In this document: positions 18,236 to 27,976 of the stretch, piece after piece | Layout: every line of letters begins with the position of its first letter | How positions within the stretch are numbered: the first letter of the stretch is position 1 | Assembly: GCF_014205215.1 (NCBI RefSeq) | Contig: NZ_JACHNC010000001.1 | Span: 9,358,501-9,422,500 of the forward strand | Direction: 5' to 3' | From: Actinoplanes lobatus | Lineage (GTDB): Bacteria > Actinomycetota > Actinomycetes > Mycobacteriales > Micromonosporaceae | DNA: 64,000 bases | The notes under the pieces: model-generated | The model's input: only the letters and a program-made list of their open reading frames with translations | Database searches by the model: none | What the model was told of the DNA's origin: nothing | Made by a program: the position numbers and the translations under genes

Positions 18236-19392
18236 AGGTTCTCGCCGAGCCAGGTGAAGGCGTCGTCCTGCATTTCGGCGGTGAAGATGTGGCCGAGGCC
18301 GGGCCACGTCAACGTGCGCAGGCGGGATCCGGCGCGCTGGGAGGACCAGACCTCGGCCATCCTGGTGTAGGCGACGGCGATGCCCTCGGGGGTGAAGAGG
18401 GGGTCGAGTTCGCCGTCGGTCAGGTACATCGGGCGCGGGGCGGCGAGGCTGGCCACGTCGGGGATGTCGAGGTGGCGGTAGAGGCCGGGATGCAGCATGT
18501 AGAACGCCGACTGGCCGCGCAGCGTGTTGTTGCCGGGCACCATCATCTCCTTGAGGCCGGTCATCCAGCAGGCGGAGACGGTCGCCGCGATGTGGTCGGA
18601 GAGGGCGGCCACCTGCCACGCGCGGTAACCGCCCATGGAGAAGCCGACCGCGGCGATCCGGCGCGGGTCGACCTCGGGCAGGGTGGCCAGCAGGGCGGCG
18701 GCGCGGGCGTCCTCGCGGGCCATCAGACCGGCCGGCGACGAGCCGAGGTTGTAGAGGTTGCTCGCCAGCGCCTGCTGGCCCTCGTAGGTGAGGCCGCCGC
18801 GGTCGCCCCAGCCGAGGGCGTCGACGGCGAGGACGGCGTAGCCGCGGGAGGCGAGGTGGTCGCCGACGAAGCGGCCGCTGAAGTAGCGGTCGGCCCAGGC
18901 CTGGGCGGAGGCCCGGCGGGTGTCGTCGTACCAGGGTTCGATCAGCTTCTCCTTGCCGATGTCGAACCTCGCGCCGTGGTCGTGCAGCAGCAGGGCGGCC
19001 GGGAACGGGCCGTCGCCGTCGGGGATCAGCATGGTGGCGCGGACGCGGCTGTTCCGGGTGACGTTGAAGATCAGCTGGCGGCGGCGGTATCCGGTCGCGG
19101 GCTGCTCGTCGATGATCTCGGGCCGGAACGGGGTGTGGTCGGCGGGTTCGCAGAGCAGCGTCTCGAACTGGGCGCGGGCGCGGCGCTTCCAGGACCGGAA
19201 GTCGTGGTGGCGGTGGCGGGACCAGGCCAGGGGGAAGGTGAGCCCGTCCTTGAGGCGCTCGTAGAAGACCGGAAGGTTGCCGGTGATCACGGACGGGCCC
19301 TCGAAACCGGCCGCCGCCCGCGCTTCGGCTTCGGCGACGTGCGGGGCGGCGAGCGCCACAGCGGGTAGGGAGATCACGGAACGCCGCTTCAT
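18232..19392 (-). CDS. Secreted alpha/beta-hydrolase (dienelactone hydrolase/acetyl esterase-like)
   Basis: 386 residues from ATG (complement of 19390-19392), with an AAGGAGG site 6 nt upstream, so the 55-codon longer reading is rejected. The N-terminus (MKRRSVISLPAVALAAP) looks like a short Tat- or Sec-type signal. The hydrolase core shows LLLHDHGARF (oxyanion strand), GFSMGG (nucleophile Ser), a late Asp in LTDGELDPLF and a His in GLGHIF. It fits the large family of exported acyl or glycosyl esterases and peptidase-S9-like hydrolases; the substrate is unknown. It lies downstream of the chitinase gene on the same strand, separated by a strong hairpin. Confidence 0.83.
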   Translation of the reverse strand: MKRRSVISLPAVALAAPHVAEAEARAAAGFEGPSVITGNLPVFYERLKDGLTFPLAWSRHRHHDFRSWKRRARAQFETLLCEPADHTPFRPEIIDEQPATGYRRRQLIFNVTRNSRVRATMLIPDGDGPFPAALLLHDHGARFDIGKEKLIEPWYDDTRRASAQAWADRYFSGRFVGDHLASRGYAVLAVDALGWGDRGGLTYEGQQALASNLYNLGSSPAGLMAREDARAAALLATLPEVDPRRIAAVGFSMGGYRAWQVAALSDHIAATVSACWMTGLKEMMVPGNNTLRGQSAFYMLHPGLYRHLDIPDVASLAAPRPMYLTDGELDPLFTPEGIAVAYTRMAEVWSSQRAGSRLRTLTWPGLGHIFTAEMQDDAFTWLGENL

Positions 19393-19459
19393 CGGATTCC
19401 TCCTTGTCGATGGAATCCGAACGCTAGAAAGCCCTTTCCCGCATGTCAACAATATGGTG

Positions 19460-19492
19460 CCACCCTTCCCGGGGACGGTCCGGGAAGGGTGG
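19460..19492 (-). terminator. Terminator hairpin after chitinase gene
   Basis: A perfect 13-bp stem (CCACCCTTCCCGG / CCGGGAAGGGTGG) with a 7-nt loop sits 10 nt beyond the chitinase stop, separating it from the esterase gene. Confidence 0.75.
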
Positions 19493-19501
19493 CGGAGGGG
19501 G

Positions 19502-20824
19502 TCAGCGGCCCTGGAGGGCCTTGACGTTGTCGCCGAAGGTCCAGCCCTTCGACCCATCCCAGTTGATCGACCAGGTCATCAGGCCCTTGAGGCCCGGGAC
19601 GCTGTTGTACGCCTGCGACACCAGGGCCGGGGTCATGTAGCCACCACCGGCGCCGGTCTGGGCAGGCAGCCCGGGAACCTGCTTGTCGACCGGGATCCGG
19701 ATGGTCGTGCCCTGGATGGTGAGGCCGTTGGCGAGGCACTGGGTCTGGACGGTGAAGCCCTGCACGGTGCCGGCCGAGTAGGAGTCACCGGCGCAGCCGT
19801 ACATGCTGCCGTTGTAGTACTGCATGTTGAGCCACCACAGCCGGCCGTTGTCCAGGTACCTCTTGATGATCGGCAGGTACGAGCCCCAGATCGAGCCGTA
19901 GGTGACGCTGCCGCCGGTGACGTACGCCGTCTCCGGCGCCATGGTGAGGCCGAAGTTCGACGGCATGGCCGCCAGCACCCCGTCGATGATGCGGATCAGG
20001 TTCGCCTGCGAGGCGGACAGCGTGGTGATGCTGCCGCTGCCGGTGAGCCCGGTCTCGATGTCGATGTCGATGCCGTCGAAGTTGTACTGCTTCAGGATCG
20101 GCACGATGGTCGCCACGAACCGGTCGGCGACGGCGCTGGAGCTCAGGTCGATGCCGGCGGTCGCACCGCCGATGGACATCAGGATGGTGGCGCCCTGGGC
20201 CTTGGCCGCGCAGATCTCGGCGACGGTCGGGACCTTGACCCCGGCGTCCATCCCGTTCTCCCAGAGGACGGTGCCGTCCGAGCGGATCACCGGGAAGGCG
20301 GCCATCAACACGTTGTAGCCGTGCTGGGTGATCCGGCTGTCGTTGACCGGGATCCAGCCGAGGCCGGGGTGCACGCCGTTGGAGGCGCCGTCCCAGTTCT
20401 CCCAGTAGCCCTGGAGGACCTTGCCGGCCGGGCGGCCGCGCAGCCCGCACCCGGTGGGGGTCGACGGGGAGGTGGACGGGGACGGGCTGGTGGAAGGGCT
20501 GGCCGAGGGGGAGGTGGACGGGCTCGACGCCGACGGGCTGGGCGAGGGCGTGCCGCCGCCCGTGCAGGCGCCCAGCGACTTCCACAGCGACGGGGTCGCG
20601 GCCGGGTTCCACCCCGCGCCGACGTGTGCCGTGTGGGTGACCAGCGCTTGGTACAGAGCCGACTGGTAGGTGACCTGGGTGCCCGCGGTGTAGGTGTTGC
20701 CCTCCGCCCACACGGTCGCGGAGCAGGTGACGGCCGCGTTGCCGGTGGCGGTGAAGGCCACTGCCGAGCCCAGCACCACCCCCGCTCCGACGACCACGGC
20801 CAGCAACTTCCGGCGCAGCCTCAT
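19502..20824 (-). CDS. Secreted GH18 chitinase with N-terminal carbohydrate-binding module
   Basis: 440 residues from ATG (complement of 20822-20824), with a GAGGAG site upstream. A Sec signal peptide ends near residue 30. A ~50-residue chitin-binding module of the CBM5/12 type follows (WAEGNTYTAGTQVTY and GWNPAATPSLWKSLGAC). A Ser/Pro/Thr linker (~88-125) leads to a GH18 barrel. The catalytic motif FDGIDIDIE has the DxDxE pattern with the proton-donor Glu; YWENWDG and LMSIGG are the typical neighbouring strands. It hydrolyses chitin outside the cell. It is monocistronic with its own terminator. I could not identify a convincing regulatory direct repeat in the 60-bp upstream gap. Confidence 0.95.
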   Translation of the reverse strand: MRLRRKLLAVVVGAGVVLGSAVAFTATGNAAVTCSATVWAEGNTYTAGTQVTYQSALYQALVTHTAHVGAGWNPAATPSLWKSLGACTGGGTPSPSPSASSPSTSPSASPSTSPSPSTSPSTPTGCGLRGRPAGKVLQGYWENWDGASNGVHPGLGWIPVNDSRITQHGYNVLMAAFPVIRSDGTVLWENGMDAGVKVPTVAEICAAKAQGATILMSIGGATAGIDLSSSAVADRFVATIVPILKQYNFDGIDIDIETGLTGSGSITTLSASQANLIRIIDGVLAAMPSNFGLTMAPETAYVTGGSVTYGSIWGSYLPIIKRYLDNGRLWWLNMQYYNGSMYGCAGDSYSAGTVQGFTVQTQCLANGLTIQGTTIRIPVDKQVPGLPAQTGAGGGYMTPALVSQAYNSVPGLKGLMTWSINWDGSKGWTFGDNVKALQGR

Positions 20825-20885
20825 ATGAACTCCTCGACGACGTACGAGCGTGTGACCCACATCCTGGAGTTCACATACGTAAATA

Positions 20886-21953
20886 TCAAGGGTTCTTAAC
20901 AGTAATTCTGAGCGGGAGATCCACGAACGCGGCGAACCTCTCCAGAGCTGGGCGCGCCTCCTCGATGTCGAACTCGGTGAGCGGCTGGACCGCGACGGTC
21001 ACCGCGCTCTTCCCCAGCGTCCGTTTCCAGGTGGCCATCACCCGCCCGTCCCGGACCAGGGTCGACTGGAAGACGCCGTTGGCGCCCGGCACCACCCGGG
21101 CCAACTGGTCAGCGGTGGCCATCATCGACCGGTCCTTGAACCCCAACAGATACTCGTCGAAGCCGGGCAGAGCCCACCACCCGGTCACCGGCCCGGCGTC
21201 GAGCACCGCCGGATCGGCCCACATCTCCACGCCCTCGACATCGACGGCGACCAGCTCGGCGGCCGCCACCCCGGCCCGCGCGTCGGTCACCGTCAGACCG
21301 GTCCACCCGGCGAAGTCCTTGACCGTGGTCGGGCCGTGGGACCGGAAATAGCGGTGGGCAAGGATCGCCAGCGCCTCCTCGCGAGACGGGCTGTTGCGTT
21401 TCGGCGCCCACTCGTCGAGCAGCACGAACGTCTGCTCGGAACCCTCGTTGGGCGCGATGGCCGTCACGCCGCGCTGGCTCGCGAACCACAACAGGTGGTA
21501 ACCGCGCTGACCGGAGACCTCGATCCCGCCGTCGCGGAGGGCGGCCTGGCACGCCGATCGTGTCAGGCGACCACCCACGAGGGCCGTGCCGAGGATCTCC
21601 ACGGCCCGCTCGGCGTCGGCGTCGCTGAGGCCGATCTGCTCGCGGCGCCGGGCCGCGCCGGTCAGCGCGCGCACCCCGGTCAGGTCGAGCATCCAGTGGG
21701 CGTCGGCCGAGGGGACGAGATGGACCGTGCCGCGCATCGGCCAGGTCCGCACGACGTCGCCCCGCTCGGTCGCCGCCACCACCTCGGGCAGGGTCACGCC
21801 TGGCAGGCGGGCGCCGAGCGACCAGAGGACGCTGTTGAGATCCTGCGCCTGCATGGCGCCGAACCACTCCGCGATGCCCAGCACGTCGGGCTGGGAGCGC
21901 GGGCCGAGAAGAAGGCTGGTCATCCGAAGGCTCAGGGCCGTGTTCACGTCCAC
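20886..21953 (-). CDS. Winged-helix HTH_42 protein, AlkZ-like (putative DNA glycosylase)
   Basis: 355 residues. It matches the HTH_42/DUF1006 family in length and in its repeated winged-helix layout (e.g. SREEALAILAHRYFRSHGPTT). The family includes AlkZ and AlkX (YcaQ), glycosylases for bulky or cross-linked alkylated DNA, whose catalytic region carries QxQ or QxD. Here FGAMQAQDLNS near residue 35 supplies QAQ. Many actinomycete members with this motif are only annotated as winged-helix DNA-binding proteins, so activity is inference. It ends 61 bp before the chitinase start codon, same strand. Confidence 0.85.
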   Translation of the reverse strand: MDVNTALSLRMTSLLLGPRSQPDVLGIAEWFGAMQAQDLNSVLWSLGARLPGVTLPEVVAATERGDVVRTWPMRGTVHLVPSADAHWMLDLTGVRALTGAARRREQIGLSDADAERAVEILGTALVGGRLTRSACQAALRDGGIEVSGQRGYHLLWFASQRGVTAIAPNEGSEQTFVLLDEWAPKRNSPSREEALAILAHRYFRSHGPTTVKDFAGWTGLTVTDARAGVAAAELVAVDVEGVEMWADPAVLDAGPVTGWWALPGFDEYLLGFKDRSMMATADQLARVVPGANGVFQSTLVRDGRVMATWKRTLGKSAVTVAVQPLTEFDIEEARPALERFAAFVDLPLRITVKNP

Positions 21954-21986
21954 GACCCTGAGCCTAGAAGCGGGGTACGACAGAAA

Positions 21987-23618
21987 TCAGCGGCCGCGCT
22001 GCGCTCGGTACCGCTTGATCAGCACGTTCGTCGACGAGTCGGCGTCGTCGGCGGGCGCGGCGGAGGAGGTCAGCTTCGGCGCCAGCTGGTTGGCCATCAC
22101 CTTGCCGAGCTCGACACCCCACTGGTCGAACGCGTTGATCTCCCAGATCACGGCCTGGGTGAAGGTGATGTGCTCGTAGAGCGCCACCAGCTGCCCGAAC
22201 GTCGCCGGCGTCAGCTTCTCCGCCAGGATCGTCGTGGTCGGGTGGTTGCCCTGCATCACCCGGTGCGGCGCCACCTTCGGGTCGGTGCCCTCGGCCTGCA
22301 CCTGCTCCAGGGTCCGCCCGAAGGCCAGCGCGCCGGTCTGGGCCAGGAAGTTCGACATGAACAGGTCGTGCATCTCGCCGATGTCGTGGTTCGGCACGCT
22401 GAAGCCGATGAAGTCCGCCGGGATCAGCTTGGTGCCCTGGTGGATCAGCTGGTAGAAGGCGTGCTGGCCGTTGGTGCCGGGCTCGCCCCAGAACACCTCG
22501 CCGGTCTGGAAGGTGACCGGCTCGCCGGACAGGCGCACCGACTTGCCGTTGCTCTCCATGGTGAGCTGCTGGAGGTAGGCGGCGAACCGGTGAAGGTACT
22601 GCGCGTAGGGCAGCACGGCGTGCGACTGGGCGCCGAGGAACGTGTCGTACCAGACGTTGAGCAGGCCGAGCAGGGCCGGAACGTTCTCCTCCAGCGGGGC
22701 GCTGCGGAAATGCTCGTCGACGGCGTGGTAGCCGGAGAGCATCTCGGCGAAGCGCTCCTTTCCGATCGCGATCATGACGGAGAGGCCGACCGCGGACGGC
22801 AGCGAGTAGCGGCCGCCGACCCAGTCCCAGAAGCCGAACATGTTCGCCGTGTCGATGCCGAAGTCGGCGACCTTCGCGGCGTTGGTGCTGACCGCCACGA
22901 AGTGCTTGGCGACCGCCTCATCTCCGGATGCGAGGCCCTTGAGCAGCCAGGACCGCGCCTCCTTGGCGTTGGTCAGCGTCTCCTGGGTGGTGAAGGTCTT
23001 GGACACCACGATGAACAGGGTGGTGGCCGGGTCCAGGTCGCGGGTCTTCTCGAACAGGTCGGTGGGGTCGATGTTGGAGACGAACCGGCACTCGATGTCG
23101 CGCTGCGCGTAGTCCTTCAGCGCCTCGTACGCCATCACGGGGCCCAGGTCGGAGCCGCCGATGCCGATGTTCACCACGGTCCTGATGCGCTGGCCGGTGG
23201 AGCCCTTCCACTCCCCGGAGCGGACCTTCTCCGCGAAGGCGCCCATCCGGTCCAGCACCTCGTGCACGTCGGCCACCACGTTCTGGCCGTCGACCACGAG
23301 CGAGGCGTCACGCGGCAGCCGCAGCGCGGTGTGCAGGACGGCGCGGTCCTCGGTGATGTTGATGTGCTCGCCGGAGAACATCGCGGTGACCCGCTCACCC
23401 AGCCTCGCCCGCCGGGCCAGCGCGAACAGGGCGCTCAGCACCTCGTCGGTGACCAGGTTCTTGCTGTAGTCGACATACAGCCCGGCGACCTCGGCGGCGT
23501 AGCGCTCACCACGCTGCGGGTCGCTGCCGAACAGGTCACGCAGATGCACCGCCGAGAACTTCTCGGCGAGCCCCTGGAGGCTCTGCCACTCGGCGCTGTC
23601 GGAAACGCGTTCGCTCAT
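21987..23618 (-). CDS. pgi: Glucose-6-phosphate isomerase
   Basis: 543 residues from ATG (complement of 23616-23618), preceded by GGGAG; the longer reading adds 88 non-conserved residues. It interconverts glucose-6-phosphate and fructose-6-phosphate in glycolysis and gluconeogenesis. Both family signatures are present: [11 protein letters not shown] and the C-terminal [24 protein letters not shown] (phosphate loop), [18 protein letters not shown] (catalytic region with His) and GNHPTT are also intact. Length is normal for the ~550-residue bacterial enzyme. It is monocistronic and divergent from the SWIM-protein gene. Confidence 0.97.
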   Translation of the reverse strand: MSERVSDSAEWQSLQGLAEKFSAVHLRDLFGSDPQRGERYAAEVAGLYVDYSKNLVTDEVLSALFALARRARLGERVTAMFSGEHINITEDRAVLHTALRLPRDASLVVDGQNVVADVHEVLDRMGAFAEKVRSGEWKGSTGQRIRTVVNIGIGGSDLGPVMAYEALKDYAQRDIECRFVSNIDPTDLFEKTRDLDPATTLFIVVSKTFTTQETLTNAKEARSWLLKGLASGDEAVAKHFVAVSTNAAKVADFGIDTANMFGFWDWVGGRYSLPSAVGLSVMIAIGKERFAEMLSGYHAVDEHFRSAPLEENVPALLGLLNVWYDTFLGAQSHAVLPYAQYLHRFAAYLQQLTMESNGKSVRLSGEPVTFQTGEVFWGEPGTNGQHAFYQLIHQGTKLIPADFIGFSVPNHDIGEMHDLFMSNFLAQTGALAFGRTLEQVQAEGTDPKVAPHRVMQGNHPTTTILAEKLTPATFGQLVALYEHITFTQAVIWEINAFDQWGVELGKVMANQLAPKLTSSAAPADDADSSTNVLIKRYRAQRGR

Positions 23619-23826
23619 CTCTCCCACTCCGAACCTGGACGACGCAGAAATCGTGGCACGATCCGGTGCCCGGCACCCGCGAACCGGCCGGGTCGTTACC
23701 CTGCCCGCGAGGTTAGTCCCCGTCCAGGGCCGGTGTACCCGGGTGTCCCCCTTCTCACTCCGATGAACCGGCCGCGCCGTTTCGGCCCCTTCGAAAATGT
23801 CGTACCCGGCATCTAGGTTCTGCGGC

Positions 23827-25161
23827 ATGGTTTCCGCGGCGTACTCGTACCTCGGCTCGTCGGCCCTCGACGACGGCCTCACCCTGCAGACTTCCGGTGG
23901 CCCGGCGGCTCACCCCCGCTTCTTCACCGGCTTCCTCACCGATCCCGGCGCCGCGGCCACCGGCCTGCTGGCGGTCGCCGAGGTCGCCCGCACCCGATAC
24001 TTCCGGCCCCTGCCACCGGCCAGCCTCGACCCGGTCGTCACGGCCGGCTCCGACCGGCTGCGGTTCGAGTCGTTCTCCGGCTGCTGCGGCGTCTACGCAC
24101 GGATGGACGTGCTGCCCGCCGGCCTCGACGGCGACATCGTCGCGCACGGCACCACCAATGTGGACGTCAACCTGCCGTTGCAGCGGGCTCTCACCCGGGT
24201 CGGCCGGGCCGACCCGATGCACGTGGCGGTCGGCCCCGACGACCTCACCGTCACCACCTTCGACGGCGAGCTGGTGGAGCGGAAGGTGCCGCTGCCGTCG
24301 CGCTGGCTGCGCGGTTTCGCCGAGGCGCAGGTGCTGACCGCCCGCTTCGACCCGCGGGCCGAGATCGGCGTCGCCGAGGCGCGGATCCTGCTCAACCGGC
24401 TCCCGGCCACCGACAAGTCGGTGCTCTGGGCGGTTCCGGCCGGGCGTTCGCTGCGCTTCACGTCCCGGCCCACGCCGGGCGCGGTCTGCCTGCCGGGCGC
24501 CGGGCGCCTCGCCGCCCTCAAACCCTTCCTCCGGTACGCGACTCGCCTCGCCGTCTACGGTCCGGCCGTCGCGGCGGGCAGCGGTCCGGTCGCCAGCACC
24601 TGGGAGCTGAGCATGCCGTCGCTGCGGCTGTCGCTGACCCTGTCGCCGGAGCCGTACCGGGGGTTCTCCGGCGAGGGCGCCGTCCTCGACTCGCTGGCCA
24701 GTGACGAGGCGGCCGACGACGCCGACCTGATCAGCGCCCTGCTCTCCTGGGACCCGACGATCGACGTGGACGCGCTGGCGACCGCCTCCGGGCTGGACGC
24801 CCGCCGGGTCCGTGACGCGCTCACCCAGCTCGGCACCTCCGGGCGGGTCGGCTACGACGTGGCCGAGGCGGGCTATTTCCACCGCACGCTGCCCTACTCG
24901 GCCGATGTGGTGGAGCGGATGAACCCTCGTCTGGCCGGCGCCCGCGCCCTGGTCGCCGCCGGGGCGGTCACCCCGGGCCCGGAGGTGTCGGTGGTGCTCA
25001 GCGGCACCGAGACCTACCACGTCCGGGACGCCACCTCCTGCACCTGCCCGTGGTGGGCCAAGCACCGCGGCGACCGCGGCCCGTGCAAGCACGCCCTCGC
25101 CGTCCGGATGGTCCTCGCCGGCGAGACCGCCGACCAGGACGCCGTCGAGGCCACCGCATGA
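23827..25161 (+). CDS. SWIM zinc-finger family protein
   Basis: 444 residues from ATG 23827. The C-terminus has the SWIM pattern [18 protein letters not shown] (CxC...CxH, ~400-420), a zinc-binding module for nucleic-acid or protein contacts. The long N-terminal part has no recognised catalytic motif. Bacterial SWIM proteins are usually encoded next to large helical-repeat proteins and sometimes MoxR ATPases; their role is unclear. The stop overlaps the start of the DUF6493-like gene (ATGA), so the two are co-translated. Confidence 0.88.
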   Translation: MVSAAYSYLGSSALDDGLTLQTSGGPAAHPRFFTGFLTDPGAAATGLLAVAEVARTRYFRPLPPASLDPVVTAGSDRLRFESFSGCCGVYARMDVLPAGLDGDIVAHGTTNVDVNLPLQRALTRVGRADPMHVAVGPDDLTVTTFDGELVERKVPLPSRWLRGFAEAQVLTARFDPRAEIGVAEARILLNRLPATDKSVLWAVPAGRSLRFTSRPTPGAVCLPGAGRLAALKPFLRYATRLAVYGPAVAAGSGPVASTWELSMPSLRLSLTLSPEPYRGFSGEGAVLDSLASDEAADDADLISALLSWDPTIDVDALATASGLDARRVRDALTQLGTSGRVGYDVAEAGYFHRTLPYSADVVERMNPRLAGARALVAAGAVTPGPEVSVVLSGTETYHVRDATSCTCPWWAKHRGDRGPCKHALAVRMVLAGETADQDAVEATA

Positions 25162-27887
25162 GGCTCGCCTGGGAGTGGCTGGACCGGCAGGCCCGCTCCG
25201 GCAACCACGCCGTGATGGCGCGGCTGCTGCTGCAGGCGAGCGAGGAGGAGCGGCTCGCCCTCGCCCGGGCGGTCGAGGCCGGCATCAAGGGCGCCGACCC
25301 GGATTTGTGGTGGCGTTCGGGCACCAACCCCGCTCCGGGGTACGCGCTGGCCGTCATCGGCACAGCGCCCAGCGCCGCCAAGGCCGCGACCCTGCTGATG
25401 CGCCGCGAGCTGCGGGCCAGGTGGCGGATGATCCCGGTCGACCGGTTCCTGGCGATCGCGCTGGCCCGGGAGCTGGACTGGCTCGGCGACCTGGGCACCC
25501 GGCTGTCCCGGCGGCTGCCGACCCGCAACAACTGGAACAGCGGGGAGTGGGTGTTCACCACATCGGTCATGCGGGCCGGCGGGGTCGAGCCGCCGGTCAC
25601 CGAGGGCATCGTGCACGGCTGGCTGCTCAGCCTCCTGCGTTCCTACGGCGACCGGGGCCAGAAGCGCCCCCCGCTCAACGAGCGGATGCGCGACGACCCG
25701 TACCTCGATCTGCTCCTGCCCGCCGTCTTCGAGTTCGACGGCTTCGGCGCCGACATCGCCCACTCCTCCTGGGGTGAGCCGGACGGCCCGGATGCCGCCC
25801 ACCACTTCCACAGTGCTGTCGTGTCGCTGGTCGCCGAGGGCCGTCTGGAGCGCAAGGAGATCCTGGCCGCCGTCGTCGACCGGCTGGTCCGGGGCGACAA
25901 ACCCAACGCGCTGCGCCCGTTCGTGCTGCTGCACGACGAGCTGGCGCCGACGGTCGACGAGATCGCCGGGCACGCCCTCGACTACGCGCGCATGCTCGCC
26001 GAGGGTGCCGGCCCGGTGGCGACGCTGTCCCAGCGGGCGCTGCGCACTCTGGACGACGCCGGCCGCCTCGATCTGGAGACGCTGCTCGACGCCGGCGCCA
26101 CGGCTCTCCTGCGTCGGGAGAAGACGCTGGTCAAGGCGCAGATCTCCTGGCTGGAGAAGGTGGCTCGGCGGGAGCCGGGCCGGGCCGGTGAGGTGTTCGA
26201 GACGATCGCCGTCGCGTTCGGCCACCCGGCTCTCGACATTCAGGAGCGGGCGCTGACCCTGATCGGCAGGCAGGTGCCGCGCCTCGGCCCGGAGCTGCTC
26301 GCCCGGCTCGCCGACGCCGCCCAGGTCCTCGCCGGTGACCTTCCGGCCCGTGCCGCGGAGCTGTTCGGCGGCGCCGCCCCGGTGGCCGGGTCCACCGGTG
26401 TGCCGTCGCTGCCGCCGCCGGCCGAACCCGCGCCGATGCCGCCGCCCATCGCGACCGCCGCCGAGCTGGCCGAGGAGGTCGTGGCGCTGCTGCACGAGCA
26501 GTCCGGCGTCCGCTGGGAGCGGGTCCTCGCCGCGCTGGTCACGCTGCACGCCGCCGACGGGCGGGGCGCGCTGGCGACCGCCCTCCGCCCGGTGATGGAA
26601 CGGTACCCGGGCTGGTTCTCCGAGAGCCGGTGGAACTCCGGCTCACCGTTCGTCTGCCTGGCCACCGCCATCCGGATGGTGATCGATGCTCCCCGCCACG
26701 ACAGCACCCACCAGCGGCTGCACAGCGCCGTGCGGGTCGCCTGGCAGGAGGGCCGCCGCGGGGGCGTCAACTCGAAGCTGTCCGACCGGCCCGACGGCGT
26801 GCTGGCCCTTCGTGCCGCCGAGGTCGCCGTGCACCTCAACGGGTCGATGATGCCGATGCTGATCGCCACCCCGACCCGGGTGAACGGCAGCCTCGACCCG
26901 GCGGTCCTGCTGGAACGGCTGTCCCGGGCCGAGGCGGAGGGCTGGCAGCCGTGGCCCTTCGACCTGGAGCAGGCGCTGCTGCGGCTGCCCCGCACGCCCG
27001 TCCCGGCCGAGGTGACCGCCGGCGCCGCGGCGCTGACCTCCGCCGCCGGGCGGCAGTTCGCCCAGTGGCTGGCCTCCGGCGGCCTGCCCGATCCGGTCAG
27101 CGAGCCCTTCACCCAGTTCGGCGACCGGAAGGCCAACGGCAGCTACACCTGGGACGCCCCGGTGCCCCGCCGGCTGGCGGCCCGGCTGCGCCCGTCCCGC
27201 GACGGCGGCCTGCGCCTGGAGCGGCAGCTGCTGACGCTCGACCCGTTCAAGTACCCGGTCTACATGCCGGACGACTTCAAGGGCGCCGAGGAGGTGCTGG
27301 CGATGGTCCTGCCGCACCACCGGGAGGTGGCCGCGGCCTGGGCGCTGGGCGAGGTGGCGTCGATGGCCGACCAGGACCAGAAGGGCACCGGCCGGCTGCT
27401 GCCCCTGCTGGCCGACGGCACCGGCCCGATCGGCCCGGCCATGGTCACAACGCTGGCCTACACGTTCGGCGCCAAGCAGGAGCCCGACCGCGCCGCCGCC
27501 GTCGACGCCTTCCTGACCCTCGCGGCCGCGGTAGGGGCCCCGGGAGCGGCCGGGAGCGGCGCGACCTTCGCCGGCTCGGTCGGGGCGGTGCTGGGCGATC
27601 TCTGTTCGGACGGCACGGTCAAGCTGAGCCGGGTCATCCCCGGACTGGCCGACGCCCACCGGGCGGGCGCCTCGGTGGCCGTCTGGGAGTTGCTCACCGC
27701 GGCGCTGCCCGAGCTGTTGGCGGCCAAGCCGCGGTCCCTGCCCGACCTGCTGGAGCTGGCGACCCAGGTGGCCGTCGCGATCGGCGCCCGCGGCGAGATC
27801 CCCGGCCTCGCCGCGGAGGCGGCCCGACCAGGCTCCTCCCGCCTGGCCCAGGAGACGAAGCGCCTGCGTTCCCTACTGACGCCGTAA
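25158..27887 (+). CDS. Large DUF6493-like protein paired with the SWIM protein
   Basis: 909 residues from the ATG overlapping the upstream stop. It is almost entirely helical with irregular repeats (e.g. SQRALRTLDDAGRLDLETLLDAG), consistent with HEAT/ARM-like solenoids and with the DUF6493 family commonly encoded beside SWIM proteins. A Pro/Ala-rich hinge lies near residues 412-435. I see no enzyme motif. It probably acts as a complex with the SWIM partner, possibly on nucleic acid or in stress response; the function is not established. Confidence 0.8.
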   Translation: MRLAWEWLDRQARSGNHAVMARLLLQASEEERLALARAVEAGIKGADPDLWWRSGTNPAPGYALAVIGTAPSAAKAATLLMRRELRARWRMIPVDRFLAIALARELDWLGDLGTRLSRRLPTRNNWNSGEWVFTTSVMRAGGVEPPVTEGIVHGWLLSLLRSYGDRGQKRPPLNERMRDDPYLDLLLPAVFEFDGFGADIAHSSWGEPDGPDAAHHFHSAVVSLVAEGRLERKEILAAVVDRLVRGDKPNALRPFVLLHDELAPTVDEIAGHALDYARMLAEGAGPVATLSQRALRTLDDAGRLDLETLLDAGATALLRREKTLVKAQISWLEKVARREPGRAGEVFETIAVAFGHPALDIQERALTLIGRQVPRLGPELLARLADAAQVLAGDLPARAAELFGGAAPVAGSTGVPSLPPPAEPAPMPPPIATAAELAEEVVALLHEQSGVRWERVLAALVTLHAADGRGALATALRPVMERYPGWFSESRWNSGSPFVCLATAIRMVIDAPRHDSTHQRLHSAVRVAWQEGRRGGVNSKLSDRPDGVLALRAAEVAVHLNGSMMPMLIATPTRVNGSLDPAVLLERLSRAEAEGWQPWPFDLEQALLRLPRTPVPAEVTAGAAALTSAAGRQFAQWLASGGLPDPVSEPFTQFGDRKANGSYTWDAPVPRRLAARLRPSRDGGLRLERQLLTLDPFKYPVYMPDDFKGAEEVLAMVLPHHREVAAAWALGEVASMADQDQKGTGRLLPLLADGTGPIGPAMVTTLAYTFGAKQEPDRAAAVDAFLTLAAAVGAPGAAGSGATFAGSVGAVLGDLCSDGTVKLSRVIPGLADAHRAGASVAVWELLTAALPELLAAKPRSLPDLLELATQVAVAIGARGEIPGLAAEAARPGSSRLAQETKRLRSLLTP

Positions 27888-27903
27888 CCGGGCCGCCGGA
27901 CGG

Positions 27904-27921
27904 GCCCCGCCCCGGCGGGGC
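27904..27921. terminator. Convergent terminator-like hairpin
   Basis: An inverted repeat (GCCCCGCC / GGCGGGGC) lies between the convergent DUF6493-like and dipeptidase genes and could act on either transcript. Just after it, CGTACCGGAAAGGGT resembles a block in the 17.6-18.2 kb element. Confidence 0.45.
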
Positions 27922-27976
27922 TGGGAACGCCGTACCGGAAAGGGTTGGGAAGGGAGACGGCCCGGCGGCGCGCGTG

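Noticed and set aside
17708..18619. 303-codon minus-strand frame reaching into the 17.6-18.2 kb gap
   Set aside because: It is antisense-frame noise within the esterase gene and inverted-repeat DNA; low-complexity product, no start site support.
21336..23816. 826-codon plus-strand frame over pgi
   Set aside because: Antisense shadow of an unmistakable glucose-6-phosphate isomerase.
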